From Streptomyces sp. ISL-12 (GTDB lineage Bacteria > Actinomycetota > Actinomycetes > Streptomycetales > Streptomycetaceae): DNA of 64,000 bases. The notes below the pieces were generated by a model. The model ran no database searches and had not been told where the DNA came from. It saw nothing but the letters and a program-made list of their open reading frames with translations. Each line of letters opens with the position of its first letter. Within the stretch, counting starts at the first letter, position 1. Both the position numbers and the translations under genes were made by a program. Where the stretch lies: assembly GCF_018614415.1 (NCBI RefSeq), contig NZ_JAGGOO010000110.1:62001-126000 (forward strand). The letters are read 5' to 3'. Positions 16,812 to 26,066 of this stretch are shown here, piece by piece.

Positions 16812-17413
16812 GGCGACTGGCCCCCTTCCGGTGCTGGTACGGGTTGGGTGACGAGGGCGATGTCCCCGGCGGTGCCGAAGGCGCGGGCGACGAGTTCCTC
16901 CACGCGCCACACCTGCCGCCTGGCGCTCTCGATCGCGCCGGGGTCGTCGGCGTCCAGGACGTGGACGAACAGGGTGGCGGTCGCGCGCCGCACCTCGATG
17001 ATCGAGCCGCCGGGGACGTTGGAGACGGCGACGGCGGTGGCGGTGAGCATCAGGTCGCTGCGGCCGCGCAGCGGTACGGCGACGACCGCCGCGTGGTACG
17101 GGTCCTCGCCGAAGATCTGGCGGGTGACCCGGAGGCTGGAGGAGAACATGTCGTGGAGCAGGAAGGCGCCGAGCCGGAGGATGCCCAGCGGGCGCAGGCG
17201 CAGCCCGAGGTCGACGGCGGGCAGCGGGAAGGCGAGGCAGACGGCGACCGCGACGAGGACGCCGTTGACGAGGTTGGCCCAGGACAGGGTGCCCCACAGC
17301 AGCGTCCAGATGACGGTGAGCCAGGCGATGAGCGGCAGGTCGAGCACGCGCCGGCCGGTGCCGACGCGCAGGGACCAGCTGTACGGGGAGCGGTGGCGGA
17401 AGAGGTCGCTCAT
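16808..17413 (-). CDS. mnhE: Na+/H+ antiporter subunit E (MrpE/MnhE)
   Basis: A 201-aa protein from ATG 17413. Two N-terminal membrane helices (about residues 28-70) are followed by a cytosolic domain containing RSDLMLTATAVAVSNVPGGS and the MrpE hallmark of short beta strands. Slightly longer than Bacillus MrpE (about 158 aa) because of N- and C-terminal extensions, as usual in actinobacteria. It overlaps mnhD by 4 bp at the start and mnhF by 4 bp at the end. Confidence 0.9.
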   Translation of the reverse strand: MSDLFRHRSPYSWSLRVGTGRRVLDLPLIAWLTVIWTLLWGTLSWANLVNGVLVAVAVCLAFPLPAVDLGLRLRPLGILRLGAFLLHDMFSSSLRVTRQIFGEDPYHAAVVAVPLRGRSDLMLTATAVAVSNVPGGSIIEVRRATATLFVHVLDADDPGAIESARRQVWRVEELVARAFGTAGDIALVTQPVPAPEGGQSP

Positions 17414-19098
17414 CGGCCGAGCACCGCCTCGATGTAGGGGGTGCGGGCGAGGAGTTCGGCGGCGGCGTGGTCGGTGAAGGTGGTCAGGGGGCCGCCGAGC
17501 ACGGTGTAGAGCAGACCGAGGGTGACGGCGGCGCAGGTGGCGGCGACCATGGGCCACGGCAGGTGCTTGGTGGTGGTGATGGACTGCCCCAGGAAGCTCG
17601 CGGGCACCACGGCCCCGGCGGGGACGTGCCGCCGGGCCCCGGAGCCGGTTCCGGCCCCGGCCACCGCCCTGGCCCTGGCCCTTCCCCGTCTCCGCCTGGA
17701 CCTCTCCGCCTCGTCGTCGTCCGTGTCCTCGTCGTCCTCCGCAGACTCCAGGACGACGCCCTCCTCCGCGAAGCCGGGCGGGGCGTCCCGCCAGAAGGCC
17801 AGGTTCCACACCTTGGCCATCACGTAGAGGGTGAGCAGGCTGGTGGCGGCGGACCCGGCGACCAGCAGCCAGGCCCAGCCGCCGCCGTCCGCGACACCGG
17901 CCCGCATCAGGCCGACCTTGCCGATGAACCCGGACAGCGGCGGGATGCCCGCGAGGTTCATGGCCGGCACGAAGAACAGCACGGCCAGCAGCGGTGCCGA
18001 CTTGGCGAGGCCGCCGAGGCGGGTGAGTTCGGTGCTGCCGGCCCGCCGCTCGACGAGCCCGGCGACGAGGAACAGGGTGGTCTGCACGGTGATGTGGTGG
18101 GCGACGTAGACGATCGCGCCGCTGAGCGAATCGCGCCCGGCGAGGCCGATGCCGAAGACCATGTAGCCGATGTGGCTGATGAGGGTGAAGGACAGGACGC
18201 GTTTGAGGTCGGTCTGGGCTACCGCGCCGAGGACGCCGATGGCCATCGAGGCGAGCGCGGCCAGCATCAGCAGGTCGCCGAGGCGGTGCCCGGGGAAGAG
18301 CAGGGTCTGGGTGCGCAGCATCGAGTAGACGCCGACCTTGGTGAGCAGGCCGGCGAAGACGGCGGTGACCGGGGCGGGCGCGGTCGGGTAGGAGTCGGGC
18401 AGCCAGGCGGCGAGCGGGAAGACGGCCGCCTTGATGGCGAAGACGGTCAGCAGCATGGCCTCCAGCAAGGTGCGGACCCCGATCGGGACCTCTTGGAGGC
18501 GTCCGGCGAGCTGCGCGAAGTTGACGGTGCCGGCGACCGCGTAGGTCATGGCGATGCCGACGAGGAACAGCAGTGAGGAGAAGAGAGAGATGATCACGTA
18601 CGTGGAGCCGGCCCGGACGCGGGTGGCGGTGCCGCCGATGGTGAGCAGCACGAAGCTGGCCACGAGCATGATCTCGAAGCCGACGTAGAGGTTGACGAGG
18701 TCGCCCGCGAGGAAGGTGCAGGAGACGCCTGCGACCAGGATCAGGTAGGCGGGATGGAAGACGCCGAACGGGGTCTGGTCGTCGCGGTCGGCCATTCCCT
18801 GGCCCAGCGAGTACAGGTGGACGAGCAGGGTGACGGCGCTGGAGACGGTGAGCATCAGGCCGGCCAGCCGGTCGGCTACGAGGGTGATGCCGATCGGCGG
18901 GGGGAAGTCGCCGAGGTCGACGTGGAGCGGGCCCTGCCGGTCGGCGGCGATCATCAGGGCCACGGAGAGCACGAAGACCACGCCGAGCACGGCGAGGCTG
19001 ACCAGGCGCTGGAAGCGCTGGAGCCGCGGTCCGATGGCCAGCTTCAGGCCGGTGACGAACAGGGGCAGCAGCACGGGGAGGGGGACTAGGGCGTTCAC
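17410..19098 (-). CDS. mnhD: Na+/H+ antiporter subunit D (MrpD/MnhD)
   Basis: A 562-aa proton-pumping-type membrane subunit related to complex I ND2/ND4/ND5, with about 14 helices. Characteristic parts are LLTVFAIKAAVFPLAAWLPD and LKRVLSFTLISHIGYMVFG, which carry the Lys and His residues of the proton path. Between helices 13 and 14 (about residues 440-500) there is a charged insert, acidic then Arg-rich (EDDEDTDDDEAERSRRRRGR), not found in compact MrpD proteins. It is presumably a cytosolic loop. The gene overlaps mnhC and mnhE by 4 bp each. Confidence 0.92.
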   Translation of the reverse strand: MNALVPLPVLLPLFVTGLKLAIGPRLQRFQRLVSLAVLGVVFVLSVALMIAADRQGPLHVDLGDFPPPIGITLVADRLAGLMLTVSSAVTLLVHLYSLGQGMADRDDQTPFGVFHPAYLILVAGVSCTFLAGDLVNLYVGFEIMLVASFVLLTIGGTATRVRAGSTYVIISLFSSLLFLVGIAMTYAVAGTVNFAQLAGRLQEVPIGVRTLLEAMLLTVFAIKAAVFPLAAWLPDSYPTAPAPVTAVFAGLLTKVGVYSMLRTQTLLFPGHRLGDLLMLAALASMAIGVLGAVAQTDLKRVLSFTLISHIGYMVFGIGLAGRDSLSGAIVYVAHHITVQTTLFLVAGLVERRAGSTELTRLGGLAKSAPLLAVLFFVPAMNLAGIPPLSGFIGKVGLMRAGVADGGGWAWLLVAGSAATSLLTLYVMAKVWNLAFWRDAPPGFAEEGVVLESAEDDEDTDDDEAERSRRRRGRARARAVAGAGTGSGARRHVPAGAVVPASFLGQSITTTKHLPWPMVAATCAAVTLGLLYTVLGGPLTTFTDHAAAELLARTPYIEAVLGR

Positions 19099-19859
19099 GG
19101 CGATCCTTCCTCGCCCGCGCCCTGGGGGTCGTCGGGCTGGTCGGGACCCTTCGCCGGGTCCCCGGACTCCTCGGACTCCTCGTCGGGCTCGTGGCCGGTC
19201 TCACCGGGGTCGTTGGAGGGCCCGGCGTCCCGGGCGGGGGCGGGGCCGGGGCGGCCGGCCGCGTCGGTGGAGCCCTGTTCCGCGCCCGCGCGGTAGTCCT
19301 CCGGGTCGGCGCCGAGGATGTCGTTCCACAGGTTCCCGGAGACGTCGTTGGCACGGGCCTGGTAGGCGCGCTCCTCCCGCATCCGCTCCCGCAGCCGCCT
19401 GCGCGCGGCCCGGTAGCGTTCGCGCTGCTCACGGGTGGTGCCGCGCTCGGCACGGGCCCGGCGGTAGCTCGCCCGCAGTTCGCCGCGCCGGTCCAGGAAC
19501 TCGGCGCGCAGCGCGACCAGCCGGTCCTCGGTGTCGTCGCTGATCTCGTCGGAGCCGGTGACCTGGTGGCTGCGGTAGGCCATGGAGAGCAGGAACGCGG
19601 TGGTGGCGAGGGTGATGACGATGGCGGTGAGGGCGATGGCCTGGGGCAGCGGGTCGGTGACGCGGTTGCGGATGACGTTCGGGTAGAGCAGCGGGGCCTC
19701 GCCGGCGCTGCCGGTCGAGGCGAGCACCAGCAGGTTGACGCCGTTGCCGAGGACGACGGCGCCGAGCAGGATGCGGGTCAGCGACCGGGTCAGCAGCAGG
19801 ACGCCGCCGACGGCGCTGAGGACCGCGGCGGTCACCAGCAGGGAGAGGCTGACGGTCAT
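19095..19859 (-). CDS. mnhC: Na+/H+ antiporter subunit C (MrpC/MnhC) with long charged tail
   Basis: A 254-aa protein from ATG 19859. The first 105 residues are a normal NuoK-like MrpC with three helices (SRSLTRILLGAVVLGNGVNL-like core; LPQAIALTAIVITLATTAFL). The remaining 145 residues are hydrophilic: an Arg-rich coiled segment with RERYRAARRRLRERMREER, then an acidic Pro/Asp/Glu tail. MrpC is usually 110-150 aa, so the tail roughly doubles it. It overlaps mnhA upstream and mnhD downstream. The tail could tether the complex to a cytosolic partner; this is inference. Confidence 0.88.
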   Translation of the reverse strand: MTVSLSLLVTAAVLSAVGGVLLLTRSLTRILLGAVVLGNGVNLLVLASTGSAGEAPLLYPNVIRNRVTDPLPQAIALTAIVITLATTAFLLSMAYRSHQVTGSDEISDDTEDRLVALRAEFLDRRGELRASYRRARAERGTTREQRERYRAARRRLRERMREERAYQARANDVSGNLWNDILGADPEDYRAGAEQGSTDAAGRPGPAPARDAGPSNDPGETGHEPDEESEESGDPAKGPDQPDDPQGAGEEGSP

Positions 19860-22774
19860 GCCGGGTCCGCCCCTCGCCGTGCGGCGCGCTGGGCGGCGGC
19901 CCGTTCGATGTGCCGGTCGATGCGGGCGCCGAGGGCGCGCACGATGTCCAGGACGACGCCGAGGACCAGCAGGTAGACGCCGCAGTCGAAGAGGACGGCG
20001 GTGGACAGGTGGGCGTCGCCCCACACCGGCAGCCGGCCGTGCCAGGTCCAGCCGTGCAGCACGGTGCCCTCGGCGAGGCCGCCGAGCGCCACGCCCGTGG
20101 ACAGGAACAGGCCGAGGCCGGTGAACAGGCCCGGCGCGAAGGGCGCGGCGTCGGCGAGTTCGTGCCGTCCGCCCGCGAGGTAGCGGGTGATGAAGGCGAC
20201 CCCGGCGACCAGACCGGCGACGAAGCCGCCGCCCGGCAGGTTCTCCGCGCACATCAGCAGGTAGACGGAGAGGACGAGGATGGGGTGGTAGATGAGGCGG
20301 GCGACCACTTCGAGGACGATGGAGCGGCGCTCGGGGGCGAGGGTGTCGCCGGCCGCGAGCCAGGTCCGCTCCGGCGCGCTCTCGTCGCCGCTGGGCAGGC
20401 CCACGAGGGCGCCCGAGGCCACGCTGCCGTCGGTGCGCAGGGCGGCCTCCGGGTGGTCGCCGGGCAGTGGCAGGACGGGCTGGTCGGCGCCGTCGGTGCG
20501 GCGGTGCAGGTAGATCAGGCTGGTCACGCCGACGGCGGCGACGGCCAGCACGGCGGACTCGCCCATGGTGTCCCAGGCCCGCAGGTCCACCAGGATGGTG
20601 GCGACGACGTCCTTGAGGCCGTGGTGGGCGACCTCCTCGACCATGGCCTGCCCGGCGGAGTCGCCGCCCCGGCGGTGCCCGGCCATGATCCAGACGACGA
20701 AGGCGACGGCGGCGCCGCCCGCCAGCGCCACCGGCATCCGCAGCAGGCGCCGCAGCGGGACGAAGTTCTCCTCGAACAGCACGGGCATCCGGCGCAGCAC
20801 CAGCACGAAGACGATCATGGAGACGGTCTCGACGCAGAACTGGGTGAGGGCGAGGTCGGGGGCGCCCTGGAGGACGAAGAGCAGCGCGGTGCCGTAACCG
20901 GTCAGCCCGGCGAGCACGACCGCCTTCATCCTGCGCCGCACGCCCAGGCAGAGCAGGGCTACGGCGCAGGTCATGAGCCCGGCCGCGGCCTGCGCCGGGG
21001 TGTCCCACGGGCGCGGGGCGGGGGTCGCGTCCCAGGGCGCGTCGACGACGAGGACGGCGATCTGCCCGGCCAGCACCACGCTCATGGTCGTCACCAGGTA
21101 CACCGACAGCGAGCCGCGCTGGACGAAGCCGGTGCACTGCAGGGCGGTCCGTTCCAGGGCGAGCAGCAGCCTGCCGAAGTTCCGGTCGGCGGAGCGCCAG
21201 GCGAGTTTCTCCCCGACGCGCACGACGGGAGCGGCGGCGAGGAACAGCAGGACCCCGCCGGCCCAGGCGGCGCAGGAGAGCAGGAAGGCGAGCCCCGCGC
21301 CGTGCCAGAGCGCGAGGTGGTACGGGTGCGCGGGCGCGGGGAACTGCCCGGCGTACGCACCGGACAGCCCTTGCAGCCACCCCGCTTCGGCGCCGAGGAG
21401 CAGTCCGGCGAGGGCGAGCACGGCGGGCGGCGCGAGGAAGGCCGGTGCGACGGCGTGGGCGCCGGTGTCGGGGAGGCCGGGCTTGCGGGCGAAGGCGCCC
21501 CACAGGTAGCGCAGGGTGTAGGCGGTGGTCAGCGCCGAGCCGGCGACCATCGCGGCGAGCGCCCACCGGTCGGCGGTGTCCCCGTCCAGCAGGGTCTGGA
21601 AGGCGGCCTCCTTCGCGGCGAAGCCGAGCAGCGGCGGTACGGCGGCCATGGACAGTCCGGCGAGGACGGCGACCGCGCACACCCCGGGCAGCCGCCGCCC
21701 GAGCCCGGACAGGCGCCGCAGGTCACGGGTGCCGGTGGCGTGGTCGACGATGCCGGTGACCAGGAACAGCGGCGCCTTGAACAGGGCGTGGCCGAGGATC
21801 ATGGCGGTGGCGGCGAGGCCGGTGTCGTGGCGGCCCGCGCCGGTGAGGACGGTGAGGAAGCCGAGCTGGCTGACGGTGCCGTGGGCGAGGACCAGTTTGA
21901 GGTCGTGCAGGCGCAGCGCCCGCCAGCCGCCGAGCAGCATCGTGGCGCTGCCGAGGACCAGCAGCAGCGGGCGCCAGGGCGTGACCTCGGCGAAGGCGGG
22001 GGCGAGCCGGGCGACGAGGTAGACGCCGGCCTTGACCATCGCGGCGGCGTGCAGATAGGCGCTGACCGGGGTGGGCGCGGCCATCGCGTTGGGCAGCCAC
22101 AGGCTGAACGGCCAGACCGCCGACTTGGCGAGGGCGCCGACGAGGATCAGCACGACGGCCGTGGACAGCGCGCCGGAGGCGGGCGGCGGGTCGGCGAGGA
22201 TCACGGAGATCCGGAAGGTGCCCGCCTGCTGACCCAGCAGCAGGAACCCGACCAGCATGGTCAGTCCGCCGAGCGTGGTGACCGTGAGGGCCTGCAGGGC
22301 GCTGCGCCGGTTGCGCTTGTGGTCGCTGGTCTGGCCGATCAGCAGGTACGAGAAGACGGTCGTCAGTTCCCAGAAGACGTAGAGCAGGATCAGGTCGTCG
22401 GCGAGGACCAGTCCGAGCATCGCCCCGGCGAAGGCGAGCAGGCTGCCCGCGAAGCGGCCGAGCTGGGGCGCGCGGTCCTCGAAGTAGGAGGCGCAGTAGA
22501 CGAGGACCAGGGTGCCGACGCCGGCGGCGAGCAGCACCATGAGTTCGGCGAGGGCGTCCAGGCGCAGTGCCCAGTCCACGCGGTAGTCGGGCAGCCAGGT
22601 CGCTGCGGTGGTGTCGGCGCCGCCCGCGGTCACCGTGCTCCACCGGAGGGCCGCCCAGACGGTGGCGGCGGCGGGCGGCAGGGCCAGGACCAGGAAGGCA
22701 CGGGCCCCGCACCACCGCACGAGCGGCGCGGCGCACAGGGCGAGCGCGAAGTGGCACAGGACCAGCGCGGTCAT
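19856..22774 (-). CDS. mnhA: Na+/H+ antiporter subunit A, fused A/B type (MrpA/MnhA)
   Basis: A 972-aa membrane protein, first gene of the Mrp operon. Residues 1-650 or so form the ND5-like proton channel (LIGQTSDHKRNRRSALQALT; GALAKSAVWPFSLWLPNAMA; LHDLKLVLAHGTVSQLGFLT). The C-terminal third has the MrpB-type domain (RRSIVLEVVARLIYHPILVL; NLPGGGFVAGLVAGVAFITR), which explains why no separate mnhB exists. This A/B fusion is standard in actinobacteria. The complex exchanges cytoplasmic Na+ for H+. A 17-bp dyad lies in the 144-bp upstream region. Confidence 0.93.
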   Translation of the reverse strand: MTALVLCHFALALCAAPLVRWCGARAFLVLALPPAAATVWAALRWSTVTAGGADTTAATWLPDYRVDWALRLDALAELMVLLAAGVGTLVLVYCASYFEDRAPQLGRFAGSLLAFAGAMLGLVLADDLILLYVFWELTTVFSYLLIGQTSDHKRNRRSALQALTVTTLGGLTMLVGFLLLGQQAGTFRISVILADPPPASGALSTAVVLILVGALAKSAVWPFSLWLPNAMAAPTPVSAYLHAAAMVKAGVYLVARLAPAFAEVTPWRPLLLVLGSATMLLGGWRALRLHDLKLVLAHGTVSQLGFLTVLTGAGRHDTGLAATAMILGHALFKAPLFLVTGIVDHATGTRDLRRLSGLGRRLPGVCAVAVLAGLSMAAVPPLLGFAAKEAAFQTLLDGDTADRWALAAMVAGSALTTAYTLRYLWGAFARKPGLPDTGAHAVAPAFLAPPAVLALAGLLLGAEAGWLQGLSGAYAGQFPAPAHPYHLALWHGAGLAFLLSCAAWAGGVLLFLAAAPVVRVGEKLAWRSADRNFGRLLLALERTALQCTGFVQRGSLSVYLVTTMSVVLAGQIAVLVVDAPWDATPAPRPWDTPAQAAAGLMTCAVALLCLGVRRRMKAVVLAGLTGYGTALLFVLQGAPDLALTQFCVETVSMIVFVLVLRRMPVLFEENFVPLRRLLRMPVALAGGAAVAFVVWIMAGHRRGGDSAGQAMVEEVAHHGLKDVVATILVDLRAWDTMGESAVLAVAAVGVTSLIYLHRRTDGADQPVLPLPGDHPEAALRTDGSVASGALVGLPSGDESAPERTWLAAGDTLAPERRSIVLEVVARLIYHPILVLSVYLLMCAENLPGGGFVAGLVAGVAFITRYLAGGRHELADAAPFAPGLFTGLGLFLSTGVALGGLAEGTVLHGWTWHGRLPVWGDAHLSTAVLFDCGVYLLVLGVVLDIVRALGARIDRHIERAAAQRAARRGADPA

Positions 22775-22832
22775 ACGGGCCCGCCCGCGGGGACGGGAAC
22801 GGCGACGGCGCGAGGACAGGACACCTGACAGT

Positions 22833-22849
22833 GATATATCGGATATGTC
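22833..22849. promoter_or_regulatory. 17-bp dyad upstream of the Mrp operon
   Basis: GATATATC-G-GATATGTC is a near-perfect palindrome with one mismatched pair, in an AT-rich patch about 60 bp before the mnhA start. It could be an operator overlapping the Mrp promoter. No cognate regulator is adjacent. Confidence 0.5.
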
Positions 22850-22918
22850 GCCCGGCTGCCCAGGCGCGCCGCAGCCGCCCCGACGGTGACCCTCGGTCCT
22901 CCCGCACGACGGCGACGC

Positions 22919-24928
22919 TCAGTCCTCCCGCACGACGGCGACCTCACCTCCCGGCAGGGCGAGGTGGCCGGCCAGCTCCCGGTCCCGGATCAGGTCCCGG
23001 CCGCGTACCGGTATCTCGACGTCCTGTCCGGTGTGGTTGATGAGGAAGAGGAAGCGGGTGCCGTCCGGCCGGTGGCGGCGTACCGCCTCGACGCCGGCGG
23101 GCAGCCCCGGCAGCTCGGGAGCCACGCCCGCCTCGTCCAGCAGGGAGCGGACCAGCCGGCGCACGCCGTCCTCGTCAGGCCGGGCTGCGACGTACCACGC
23201 GGCGCCCCGTCCCACCGCCCTGCGGGTCACCGCAGGGCGGCCGGTGAGCGGTCCGTCCGCCCAGGTGCGCACGGCGGTGGCGCCCGTCAGGTGGGTCTTC
23301 TCGCTCCACAGGTCGGCGGTGGAGCCGTCGTCGAGGGTGTGGGTCTCGCCCTCCTGGAGCGGCCAGAACTCCTCGGTGCGCACGCCCAGCAGCTCCCGGA
23401 ACGCGCCCGGGTAGCCGCCCGGCCGTACGTGGTCGTGCTCGTCGACGATGCCGCTGAGGAAGGTGAGCAGCACCGAGGCGCCGGCGGTGGCCGCGTCGGC
23501 GATCCGGGCGGCCGTGCGGTCCGTGACGCTGTAGAGGGTCGGCGCGATCACGGCGCGGTAGCCGTCGAGTGCGGTGTCGGCGGAGACGACGTCGGCCGTC
23601 ACGCCCAGCTCCCACAGCGCCCGGTACCAGCGCAGCAGCTCGCTCTGGTAGTCGAGGGCCTCGGTGGGCCGGCCGTCCTGTTCGGCGGCCCACCAGGACG
23701 GATAGTCGAAGACCAGGGCGACGTCGGCGCGCACCCGGCTGCCGCGCACCTCGGCCAGGGCCTTCAGGCGCCGGCCGAGTTCGACGGTGTCGCGGAACAC
23801 GTCGGTGTCCCGGCCGGCGTGCGGGACCATCGCCGAGTGGTACTTCTCCGCGCCGGCCAGGGACTGCCGCCACTGGAAGAACATCACCGCGTCGGCGCCG
23901 CGCGCCACATGGGCGAGGGAGTTGCGGAACATCTCGCCGGGGCCCTTCGGCCGGTTGCGGGGCTGCCAGTTGACCGCGGACGTGGAGTGTTCCATGAGGA
24001 TCCAGGGGGCGCCGCCCGCGACGCCGCGGCTGAGGTCGGCGGAGAGGGCGAGTTCGATGTGCGCCTCGGGGTCCGCGGCGACCAGGTAGTGGTCGTTGGC
24101 CACCACGTCCATCTCGGCCGACCAGGAGAAGTAGTCCACCCACTTGTTGCGGGTGTTCATCATGAAGTTGGTGGTCGTGGGCACGTGCGGGGTGACCTGG
24201 CGCAGTACGTCGCGCAGTGCCCGGTAGTGGGCCAGGTGCTCGTCGGAGGAGAAGCGCGCGAAGTCGAGCCGCTGGGTGGGGTTGACGAAGGTCGGCGCGG
24301 CCAGCGGCGGCAGGACCTCGTCGAACGTGTCGTAACGCTGGGACCAGAAGGCTGTTCCCCAGGCCGCGTTGAGGGCGTCGACGGTGCCGTAACGCTTCTC
24401 CAGCCAGGCGCGGAACGCGGTGGCCGAGGCGTCGGAGTAGTCGTGCGGGACGTGGCAGCCCAGTTCGTTGTCCACGTGCCACAGCGCGAGGGCGGGGTGG
24501 TCGCCGTAGCGCTCGGCCATGGTGCGGGTCATGCGGAGCGCGTACGCGCGGAAGACGGGCGAGGCGATGGCGTACGACTGGCGGGCGCCCTGGTGCAGCA
24601 CGGTGCCCTCGGCGGTGCGGGGCAGGATCTCCGGGTGCGCGCGGGTCAGCCAGGGCGGGGGTGAGGCCGTGGCGGTGGCGAGGGCGACGCGGATACCGGC
24701 CGCGTGCAGCCGGTCCAGGACCTGGTCGAGCCAGGCGAAGTCGTGGACGCCCTCGCGCGGTTCGAGCAGGGCCCAGGAGAAGATGCCGACGCTGAGCAGG
24801 CCGACGCCGGCCTCACGCATCAGCTCGATGTCCTCCAGCTGGATGTCCAGGGGCCATTGCTCGGGGTTGTAGTCACCGCCGTAGGCGATGCCGGGGACGT
24901 CGAGGGGCCAGGGCTGTCGGGTCGTCAT
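22919..24928 (-). CDS. Beta-galactosidase, glycoside hydrolase family 42
   Basis: A 669-aa cytoplasmic enzyme with no signal peptide. The N-terminal TIM barrel shows YGGDYNPEQWPLDIQLEDIE and the acid/base Glu in ALWHVDNELGCHVPHDYSD; the nucleophile Glu lies in APWILMEHSTSAVNWQPRN. A trimerisation domain (LVFDYPSWWAAEQDGRP) and a C-terminal beta domain ending in LINHTGQDVEIPVRGRDL follow, the standard GH42 order. Expected activity is hydrolysis of terminal beta-galactosides, often from plant galactans. The gene is 46 bp downstream of the LysR gene on the same strand; no sugar transporter is adjacent. Confidence 0.93.
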   Translation of the reverse strand: MTTRQPWPLDVPGIAYGGDYNPEQWPLDIQLEDIELMREAGVGLLSVGIFSWALLEPREGVHDFAWLDQVLDRLHAAGIRVALATATASPPPWLTRAHPEILPRTAEGTVLHQGARQSYAIASPVFRAYALRMTRTMAERYGDHPALALWHVDNELGCHVPHDYSDASATAFRAWLEKRYGTVDALNAAWGTAFWSQRYDTFDEVLPPLAAPTFVNPTQRLDFARFSSDEHLAHYRALRDVLRQVTPHVPTTTNFMMNTRNKWVDYFSWSAEMDVVANDHYLVAADPEAHIELALSADLSRGVAGGAPWILMEHSTSAVNWQPRNRPKGPGEMFRNSLAHVARGADAVMFFQWRQSLAGAEKYHSAMVPHAGRDTDVFRDTVELGRRLKALAEVRGSRVRADVALVFDYPSWWAAEQDGRPTEALDYQSELLRWYRALWELGVTADVVSADTALDGYRAVIAPTLYSVTDRTAARIADAATAGASVLLTFLSGIVDEHDHVRPGGYPGAFRELLGVRTEEFWPLQEGETHTLDDGSTADLWSEKTHLTGATAVRTWADGPLTGRPAVTRRAVGRGAAWYVAARPDEDGVRRLVRSLLDEAGVAPELPGLPAGVEAVRRHRPDGTRFLFLINHTGQDVEIPVRGRDLIRDRELAGHLALPGGEVAVVRED

Positions 24929-24974
24929 CTGCCCGATCCTCGCAGCAAGATCGGCCCGGGGCGAGGGTGCGTGA

Positions 24975-25892
24975 TCACCCCTCGGGCACGTCGGCCAGCA
25001 GCCGTCCGACCCGGGCGGCCGTCTCGCGCAGCCAGATGTGGGCCGCGTCGTGGGTGTGCACCGGGTGCCACCACAGCGCCTCCCGCAGCGGCACCGCCTC
25101 GTACGGCGGCTCCACGGTCCGTACGGCGGCCAGCGGGGCCAGCAGCCGGGCCAGGCGGGCCTGGACCAGGGCGATACGGCGGGTGCCGGCCACCAGCAGG
25201 GGCAGCAACTGGAAGCTGTCGACGGAGACTTCGGCGTGCGGCTCGATGCCGAGCATGCCGAGCTGGCGTACGGCCGGGGCGTCGTAGGTGCGCAGGTAGG
25301 TGACCCAGGGCAGCCGGGAGAGGTCGTCCTCGGTGAGCCGGTCGCCGACGTCCGGGTGGTCCGCGCAGACGAGGAAGACCCAGCGGTCGTCGTAGAGGTC
25401 GGTGGCGGGGAAGCCGCTGATGACGCCGTGCGGCATGAGCAGGCCGTCGGTGGCGCTGAGCAGGGTCGCGGTGTCGTCGGTCACGCCGGACGGGGTCTGG
25501 GTGAAGCGCAGCCGGATGCCGGGGGCCTCCTCGTGCACGACGCGGGCCAGCGCGGTGCCGAAGACGGCGACGGCGTAGTCGGAGGCGAACAGCCGGAACT
25601 CGCGCCTCTCCGCGGCCGGGTCGAAGTCGGCCTGGCTGGCGAAGAGGCGTTCCAGCACGTCGTAGGCGGTGGCGGTGCGGTCCAGGAGGACCTGGCCGAG
25701 GGCGGTGAGTTCGTAGTGGCCGCCGACGCGGGCGAGCAGGTCGTCGGAGAAGTGGCGGCGCAGCCGGGCCAGGGCCGCGCTCATGGCGGGCTGGCTGAGT
25801 CCGACGCGCTGCCCGGCGCGGGTGACGTTGCGTTCCTCCAGCAGGGCGCGCAGGGCGACGACGAGGTTGAGGTCGAGGCGGGCGAGGTTCAC
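24975..25892 (-). CDS. LysR-family transcriptional regulator
   Basis: A 305-aa protein from GTG 25892, with GGGAG 8 bp upstream; a longer in-frame extension lies over the promoter. The HTH is LDLNLVVALRALLEERNVTR followed by AGQRVGLSQPAMSAALARLR. The effector domain contains RRFRLFASDYAVAVFGTALA-like and FQLLPLLVAGTRRIALVQAR-like strands, of the NodD/LinR-related subgroup that responds to aromatic or phenolic ligands. It is divergent from the aromatic catabolic operon at 26067, and a large dyad lies between them, so it is probably its activator. Confidence 0.88.
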   Translation of the reverse strand: MNLARLDLNLVVALRALLEERNVTRAGQRVGLSQPAMSAALARLRRHFSDDLLARVGGHYELTALGQVLLDRTATAYDVLERLFASQADFDPAAERREFRLFASDYAVAVFGTALARVVHEEAPGIRLRFTQTPSGVTDDTATLLSATDGLLMPHGVISGFPATDLYDDRWVFLVCADHPDVGDRLTEDDLSRLPWVTYLRTYDAPAVRQLGMLGIEPHAEVSVDSFQLLPLLVAGTRRIALVQARLARLLAPLAAVRTVEPPYEAVPLREALWWHPVHTHDAAHIWLRETAARVGRLLADVPEG

Positions 25893-25975
25893 CGGGCGCT
25901 CCCTTGCATCCGTTGCTTCCGCTGTTTCCGTCGCTTGCGCTTGCTGTCCCTGCCTCCACGGCTCCGACCAGTGAG

Positions 25976-26014
25976 AATAGATCACATGGATGGCCGCTAT
26001 CCACACAATCTATT
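25976..26014. promoter_or_regulatory. 39-bp LysR-type dyad controlling the catabolic operon
   Basis: Two nested inverted repeats share one axis at 25995: outer arms AATAGAT (25976-25982) and ATCTATT (26008-26014), inner arms TGGAT (25987-25991) and ATCCA (25999-26003). The size and position, midway between the divergent LysR and operon starts, fit a LysR recognition site. Confidence 0.75.
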
Positions 26015-26066
26015 TCCCTGATCACGGGCGGCGGGTCCAGATTAGTGCCACCGCAATCAGGAGGAC

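Noticed and set aside
19910-24664. Long + strand frames opposite mnhA and the GH42 gene (19910-22828 and 22886-24664)
   Set aside because: Same effect: the minus strand encodes complete, well-recognised proteins and the + frames carry no motif.
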